A DNA stretch of 64,000 bases, taken from NCBI RefSeq assembly GCF_003206495.1, contig NZ_NKUF01000008.1, positions 1 to 64,000 on the forward strand. Direction: 5' to 3'. A program made the translations under genes and the position numbers. How positions within the stretch are numbered: position 1 is the first letter of the stretch; every line of letters starts with the position of its first letter. The notes below the pieces were generated by a model, which was not told where the DNA came from, searched no databases, and worked only from the letters and a program-made list of their open reading frames with translations. Source of the DNA: Gluconacetobacter entanii. Its GTDB lineage: Bacteria > Pseudomonadota > Alphaproteobacteria > Acetobacterales > Acetobacteraceae. This document shows positions 59,720 through 64,000 of the stretch, piece after piece.

Positions 59720-60559
59720 ATGTCGCGTTATGACTGGCGCGTGGTGGAGGCACCGCCCCCCTGTGGCGTGGCGATCGCGGCCACGCCCACCCTCCGTCGC
59801 GTGGTGGCCGACAATCCCGGCCCGATGACCGGCAACGGCACCAACACATGGATTGTCGATCATGCCGACGGGGGATGCGCCGTCATCGATCCCGGCGTCG
59901 CGGATGACGCGCACCTCGACGCGGTGCAACGCGCCCTGAATGGCCGGCCCCTGACGCACATCATCCTGACGCACACCCATTACGACCACCTTGACGGGGC
60001 CGTCCCGCTGTCACGCCGCACCGGGGCCCCCATCCATGCATGGCACCGCAGCGCGGAGCCTGCATTTACACCCGATGTAGGGCTGCATGACCTCGATCTG
60101 GTCGCGGGACTGCGGGTGCTCCATACCCCCGGCCACGCGACGGATCATATCTGCCTGCAGACCACCGATGGCGTGATCCTGACGGGCGATCACGTGATGG
60201 GATGGTCCACCACGCTGATCCCCACTGCCCCGCACGGGTCGGTGCAGATGTTCCTCGACAGCATGGAACGCCTGCTGCGATGCAGGCCGCGCCTGCTGCT
60301 GTCGGCGCATGGGCCGGTCATAGAACAGCCTGAAACCTGCATGCGCGGCCTGATCGAACATCGCCTGTCGCGACATGAAAGCATTGCCGCGCTGATGCTG
60401 CCTTCCCCCCGCACGCCGGAACAGATTGTCGATGCGGCATATCACCGCCTGCGCCCCGGTCTGCGGCGGGCGGCACTGCTGAACCTGCGGGCGCATCTGG
60501 AAAAGCTGCGTGATGACGGGCGGGCGGTACAGGCTGGCGACACCTGGGCCCACGCGTAG
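59720..60559 (+). CDS. Metallo-beta-lactamase fold hydrolase (LACTB2-like)
   Basis: 279 residues. Zinc motif THTHYDHLDG, then HTPGHATDHICL and LTGDHVMGW supply the remaining ligands. The N-terminus GNGTNTWIVDH and the C-terminal helical domain (about residues 200-279) are typical of LACTB2/glyoxalase-II-like proteins, some of which act on RNA. The substrate is unknown. It begins 3 bp after the PEPC-like stop, so the two form one transcript. The degenerate repeat at 60592-60655 follows. Confidence 0.85.
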   Translation: MSRYDWRVVEAPPPCGVAIAATPTLRRVVADNPGPMTGNGTNTWIVDHADGGCAVIDPGVADDAHLDAVQRALNGRPLTHIILTHTHYDHLDGAVPLSRRTGAPIHAWHRSAEPAFTPDVGLHDLDLVAGLRVLHTPGHATDHICLQTTDGVILTGDHVMGWSTTLIPTAPHGSVQMFLDSMERLLRCRPRLLLSAHGPVIEQPETCMRGLIEHRLSRHESIAALMLPSPRTPEQIVDAAYHRLRPGLRRAALLNLRAHLEKLRDDGRAVQAGDTWAHA

Positions 60560-60591
60560 TCTTTTTCAATTACGATGGAAGGGTCGGGGGA

Positions 60592-60655
60592 TCGCCTTTT
60601 TTCAACAGGGCGGTGTCTTTTGAAGCTTTTTGAAAAAAGCTTCACCAAAAACTTT
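60592..60655 (+). repeat. Copy 4 of the two-hairpin repeat, 3' of the MBL gene
   Basis: Module one is degenerate: TCGCC and GGGCGG flank a loop at 60592-60614. Module two, 60622-60655, is identical to copy 1: GAAGCTTTTT/AAAAAGCTTC then ACCAAAAACTTT. It lies 33 bp after the MBL stop in the terminator orientation. Confidence 0.75.
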
Positions 60656-60776
60656 TGAAATTTCGGGCTTTGCCCGGTTCTGGCGGGAACGGGACGGCCC
60701 CCATGCGCTGGAAAGCCATGGTTTCCGAAGGGCAATGTCCTCTGGCGGGTTTCAGGGCAGACCCACATTCCCAAAG

Positions 60777-60806
60777 AAAAAGGCCAGCCCCCGAAGGAGG
60801 CTGGCC
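60777..60806 (-). terminator. Intrinsic terminator of fusA
   Basis: On the minus strand GGCCAGCC pairs with GGCTGGCC across a 9-nt loop and is followed by TTTTT. It lies about 30 bp after the fusA stop codon. Confidence 0.88.
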
Positions 60807-60834
60807 CTGTTCCCGTCTGTCCTGTCTGCCGTGA

Positions 60835-62922
60835 TCAGGCGGACTTGGACATGATTTCCTCTGCCACGTTGCGCGGCACCGGATCGTAGTGATGGAACTG
60901 CATCGTGAAGGACGCACGGCCCTTCGTCATCGAACGCAGGTGCGAGATGTAGCCGAACATTTCCTTCAGCGGCACCAGCGCACGGACCATGACGGTCGAG
61001 CCCGAGCTTTCCTGGTTCTGGATCATGCCACGACGACGGTTCAGGTCACCCACCACGTCACCGACATGGTCGTTCGGGGTGGTGATTTCCACGTCCATGA
61101 TCGGCTCGAGGATGACCGGACCGGCCTTCTTCATGCCTTCACGGAAGCAGGCCTTCGCCGCGATTTCGAACGCCAGCGCGGACGAGTCGACGTCATGGTA
61201 CTTACCGTCGAGCAGCGTGAACTTGAAGTCCACCGTCGGGAAGCCCGCCAGCACGCCCGTGGAGGCCTGCATGGTGATGCCCTTTTCAACGGCCGGGATG
61301 TATTCACGCGGCACGGAACCACCGACGACCTTGTTCTCGAAGGAGATGCCTTCGTTACGCTCGACCGGCGCAAACTCGATCTTCACTTCCGCGAACTGGC
61401 CCGAACCACCCGACTGCTTCTTGTGGGTGTAGGTTTCGGTGTGCGCCTGGGTGATCGTCTCGCGATACGCAACCTGCGGCGCGCCGATGTTCGCATCCAC
61501 GCCATATTCACGACGCAGGCGGTCGATGATGATGTCGAGGTGCAGTTCGCCCATGCCCGACAGGATGGTCTGGCCGGTTTCCTGATCGGTCTTCAAGCGC
61601 AGGGAGGGATCTTCACCGGACAGCTTCTGCAGCGCCAGCGTCATCTTTTCCACCGCGTCCTTCGTCTTCGGCTCGACGGAGATGTCGATGACGGGAACCG
61701 GGAAGGTCATGCGTTCCAGAACCACCGGATCGGCAGGATCGGCCAGCGTATCACCCGTCTGGGTGTCCTTCAGGCCGACGAACGCCGCGATGTCACCGGC
61801 ATGCACTTCCTTGAGTTCCTCACGCTTGTCCGCGTGCATCTGGAAGATGCGGCCGATACGCTCCTTGTGGCCCTTCGTGGTGTTCAGCACGGTGTCACCG
61901 GTGCGCAGCACGCCACGATAGACACGCACGAACGTCAGCGTGCCGTACTTGTCGTTGATGATCTTGAACGCCAGGCCCGCGAACTTCCCGTCGGGATCGA
62001 CCGGGATGATCGGCAGCTTGTTCTCGTCAACTTCCTCGTCTTCCGGCGGCGCGATGCGGATGCCCTCGACATCGTCCGGCGCGGGCAGGAAGTCGATGAC
62101 CGCATCGAGCAGCGGCTGAACGCCCTTGTTCTTGAACGCCGTGCCGCACAGGACGGGACGGAACTCGCCCGAGATGGTGCCCTTCTTGATGCAGCGCTTC
62201 AGCGTCGCGACATCAACGTCACCCTTGTCGAAATACTCTTCCATCGCGGCGTCATCGACGGCCAGCGCGGTGTCGAGCAGGTTCTGGCGGGCTTCCTTCG
62301 CCTTTTCCAGCAGGTCGGCGGGGATTTCCTCGTCATGGAACTTCGCGCCGAGTTCGCCGCCTTCCCAGACGATGGCCTTCATCTCGATCAGGTCAACGAC
62401 ACCGACGAAGTTCTCTTCCGCGCCAATCGGCAGCTGCAGCGGAATCGCGACGATGTCGAGCTTTTCCTTCAGCGTGTCGAACGCGTGATAGAAATCGGCG
62501 CCGGTGCGGTCCAGCTTGTTGATGAAGATGATGCGCGGGACGTTGTAGCGGTCGGCCAGACGCCAGTTGGTTTCCGACTGCGGCTGCACGCCGGCGACGC
62601 CTTCGATGATGAACACCGCGCCATCGAGCACACGCAGCGAGCGGTTGACTTCGATGTTGAAGTCAATGTGGCCCGGGGTGTCGATGATGTTGATGCGATG
62701 GCCTTCCCATTCGCACGTCACGGCGGCGGACGTGATGGTGATGCCGCGCTCACGTTCCTGCGCCATGTAATCGGTGGTGGTGTTGCCCTCATGGACTTCA
62801 CCGATCTTGTGCGACACACCGGTGTAATACAGGATGCGCTCGGTCGTCGTGGTCTTACCCGCATCGATGTGCGCGGTAATACCGATATTGCGAATCAGGG
62901 ACAGATCAGACTTGTCGGACAC
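60835..62922 (-). CDS. fusA: Elongation factor G
   Basis: 695 residues. The start is GTG 62920-62922, preceded by GGAGG seven bases away. The translocase GTPase of protein synthesis. G1 [13 protein letters not shown]2 [10 protein letters not shown]3 DTPGHIDF, G4 NKLD; domain IV contains [18 protein letters not shown] and domain [14 protein letters not shown]. It is not in a str operon here: no rpsL, rpsG or tuf adjoins it. Some positions in the G domain ([20 protein letters not shown], where [11 protein letters not shown] is usual) differ from typical alphaproteobacterial EF-G, so a second paralogue cannot be excluded. Confidence 0.93.
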   Translation of the reverse strand: MSDKSDLSLIRNIGITAHIDAGKTTTTERILYYTGVSHKIGEVHEGNTTTDYMAQERERGITITSAAVTCEWEGHRINIIDTPGHIDFNIEVNRSLRVLDGAVFIIEGVAGVQPQSETNWRLADRYNVPRIIFINKLDRTGADFYHAFDTLKEKLDIVAIPLQLPIGAEENFVGVVDLIEMKAIVWEGGELGAKFHDEEIPADLLEKAKEARQNLLDTALAVDDAAMEEYFDKGDVDVATLKRCIKKGTISGEFRPVLCGTAFKNKGVQPLLDAVIDFLPAPDDVEGIRIAPPEDEEVDENKLPIIPVDPDGKFAGLAFKIINDKYGTLTFVRVYRGVLRTGDTVLNTTKGHKERIGRIFQMHADKREELKEVHAGDIAAFVGLKDTQTGDTLADPADPVVLERMTFPVPVIDISVEPKTKDAVEKMTLALQKLSGEDPSLRLKTDQETGQTILSGMGELHLDIIIDRLRREYGVDANIGAPQVAYRETITQAHTETYTHKKQSGGSGQFAEVKIEFAPVERNEGISFENKVVGGSVPREYIPAVEKGITMQASTGVLAGFPTVDFKFTLLDGKYHDVDSSALAFEIAAKACFREGMKKAGPVILEPIMDVEITTPNDHVGDVVGDLNRRRGMIQNQESSGSTVMVRALVPLKEMFGYISHLRSMTKGRASFTMQFHHYDPVPRNVAEEIMSKSA

Positions 62923-63129
62923 GGGAGAACCTCCACAAGACAACGTGGGCGCGAACGGGACGGGGTTCCCTTCGCGCCTGCCGGGACCGTGAGCTGCTCC
63001 CGCCCCAAACCGCGATGGCTGGACGATGCAGACCGGCACGACGGAATAACGGACCTGACATCGGCCAGGCCTCTGCGCGACACCGCATCCGCGCGTTCTT
63101 CACGGCGCGGATGCGGGTCGTGGCCGCCT

Positions 63130-63432
63130 TCAGGCTGCGGCGGCGGCCTTGCGGCCCTGCACGCGCAGGATGCGGCGCTTGACGGTCATCGCCTCGGGCG
63201 TCAGCTTCCGGTTGGGCGTGGACAGCAGGAACGCGTCCAGACCGCCATTATGCTCGACCGTGCGGATCCCGTTGGTGCTCAGGCGCAGGCGCACCGGCGT
63301 GCCGAGAATGTCGGACAGGAGCGAGGTTTCCTGCAGGTTCGGCAGGAAACGGCGGCGGGACTTGTTGTTGGCGTGGCTGACGTTGTTTCCGGTCAGCACG
63401 CCTTTGCCCGTGATCTGGCAACGGCGAGACAT
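63130..63432 (-). CDS. rpmB: Ribosomal protein L28
   Basis: 100 residues from ATG 63430-63432. Large-subunit protein: [20 protein letters not shown], then [13 protein letters not shown], and [20 protein letters not shown]. Ala-rich C-terminus after LRVQGRK. Lies 200 bp upstream of fusA on the same strand; rpmB stands without rpmG, as usual in alphaproteobacteria. Confidence 0.96.
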   Translation of the reverse strand: MSRRCQITGKGVLTGNNVSHANNKSRRRFLPNLQETSLLSDILGTPVRLRLSTNGIRTVEHNGGLDAFLLSTPNRKLTPEAMTVKRRILRVQGRKAAAAA

Positions 63433-63631
63433 AAGTATCATCCTCGGATAAGACTGGGGCCGAGGCACTGATGCCCGGCTTAAGGATCGTCTAGATTAGG
63501 CGCGGCTTATCGCCAAACCACCGCAATCCGTCAAGACGGATATGCCATGATTCGGCGTTTTTTGTCTGAAAACAGGGTTTTTTGCCCCTCTCCCCTCCTG
63601 ATTCGGCGGGAATGTGACACATCCCCCTGCG

Positions 63632-63919
63632 TCAGTTCTTGCCCGCGCGGTCATGTTCGGGGTGCAGTTCGCCCGCCTGCACGCTGTGCAGGGCATTTTC
63701 AAGCATCGCCTGCATGGCGTCCTTGCCCATGGTGCGCGACAGCAGGCCCAGCGCGCCACCCAGCAGCGCGGAGGAGATGGCAACCGGCGGCAGGTTTTCA
63801 CCCAGCATGTATTCGATCGCCTTGTCCACGACCGCGCCGCAATGGCTCAGTTCGGCGGGGATACCGCCATCCTGCCCGGCCCCGGCGGCGTCATGGGGCG
63901 TGTTCTTCGTATCCGTCAT
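63632..63919 (-). CDS. Small conserved-looking hypothetical protein
   Basis: 95 residues, ATG 63917-63919, GGGAG upstream. Polar N-terminus, a hydrophobic central stretch (PVAISSALLGGALGLLSRTM) and a charged C-terminus. No family is recognised. Codon use is like its neighbours and the frame is complete with stop. It could be a small regulatory or membrane-associated protein. The 81 bp after it to the window edge hold nothing recognised. Confidence 0.6.
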   Translation of the reverse strand: MTDTKNTPHDAAGAGQDGGIPAELSHCGAVVDKAIEYMLGENLPPVAISSALLGGALGLLSRTMGKDAMQAMLENALHSVQAGELHPEHDRAGKN

Positions 63920-64000
63920 TTCAGGAAAGCTCCCTTCCGGCTTGTCTGTTCGTGTCCTTCATATGGACCCTGCCCACGCCGCTGACCAGAGGGCGTGCCG

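Noticed and set aside
56918-59989. 1023-codon open frame on the minus strand, antisense to the PEPC-like gene
   Set aside because: No motifs and a shadow composition. The plus-strand gene keeps PEPC blocks throughout its length.
60889-63471. 860-codon open frame antisense to fusA and rpmB
   Set aside because: Low-complexity Arg/Asp-rich product; the EF-G and L28 reading on the minus strand is certain.

Overview
The window is GC-rich, mostly single-copy chromosomal DNA from an alphaproteobacterium, most probably an acetic acid bacterium of the Komagataeibacter/Gluconacetobacter type. The pointers are a 13-gene proton-pumping NADH dehydrogenase operon with an unlinked NDUFS4-type subunit, an IS5-family (IS1031-like) element end at the left edge, a PAS/GAF/GGDEF/EAL cyclic-di-GMP protein, a hopanoid-methylase-like radical SAM protein and a SufRBCDSUTA operon. 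The genus is an inference; there is no rRNA gene to settle it.

Layout. 1-2.1 kb: a small, less GC-rich accessory patch with an IS end, a truncated gene, a DUF6998 nuclease-like gene and a decayed HEPN gene. 2.1-7.2 kb: a frameshifted cyclic-di-GMP gene, an orphan NepR-like anti-sigma factor and an HpnP-like protein. 7.5-12.4 kb: tRNA-Arg, NDUFS4-like gene, tRNA-Pro, gpt, a CsaA-like gene, an MFS exporter, a CsbD-like gene, mgtC and a YidB-like gene. 12.6-22.5 kb (minus strand): birA, rnj, proS, lolC/E, lolD, dnaE. 22.5-35.5 kb (minus): nuoABCDEFGHIJKL-N with no nuoM. 35.8-43.3 kb (minus): tRNA-Leu, tig, clpP, clpX, lon, hupB, tRNA-Val, tRNA-Asp, which is the classic chaperone/protease order. 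43.4-48.6 kb: nnr, a CopD-like gene, an RhlE-type helicase and an RlmD/TrmA-type methyltransferase. 48.7-55.4 kb (minus): the suf operon behind its own Rrf2 regulator. 55.4-64 kb: a DUF445 protein, a divergent PEP-carboxylase-like protein, an MBL hydrolase, EF-G, ribosomal protein L28 and a small unknown gene.

How the parts fit. The suf operon makes Fe-S clusters, and NuoB, E, F, G and I are its heaviest customers nearby. LolC/E and LolD export lipoproteins. Tig, ClpXP, Lon and HU form a protein-quality and nucleoid block. The most striking observation is that nuoL is followed after only 24 bp by nuoN. The ND4-type antiporter subunit NuoM is absent, and a seven-codon minicistron sits in its place. 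Other points of interest are a PEP carboxylase homologue that has lost several catalytic residues, a two-hairpin repeat at gene 3' ends, three tandem hairpins ahead of rnj, and a cyclic-di-GMP gene split by one frameshift.

The long open frames antisense to dnaE, nuo, ppc and fusA are treated as GC-rich shadows and are not annotated.
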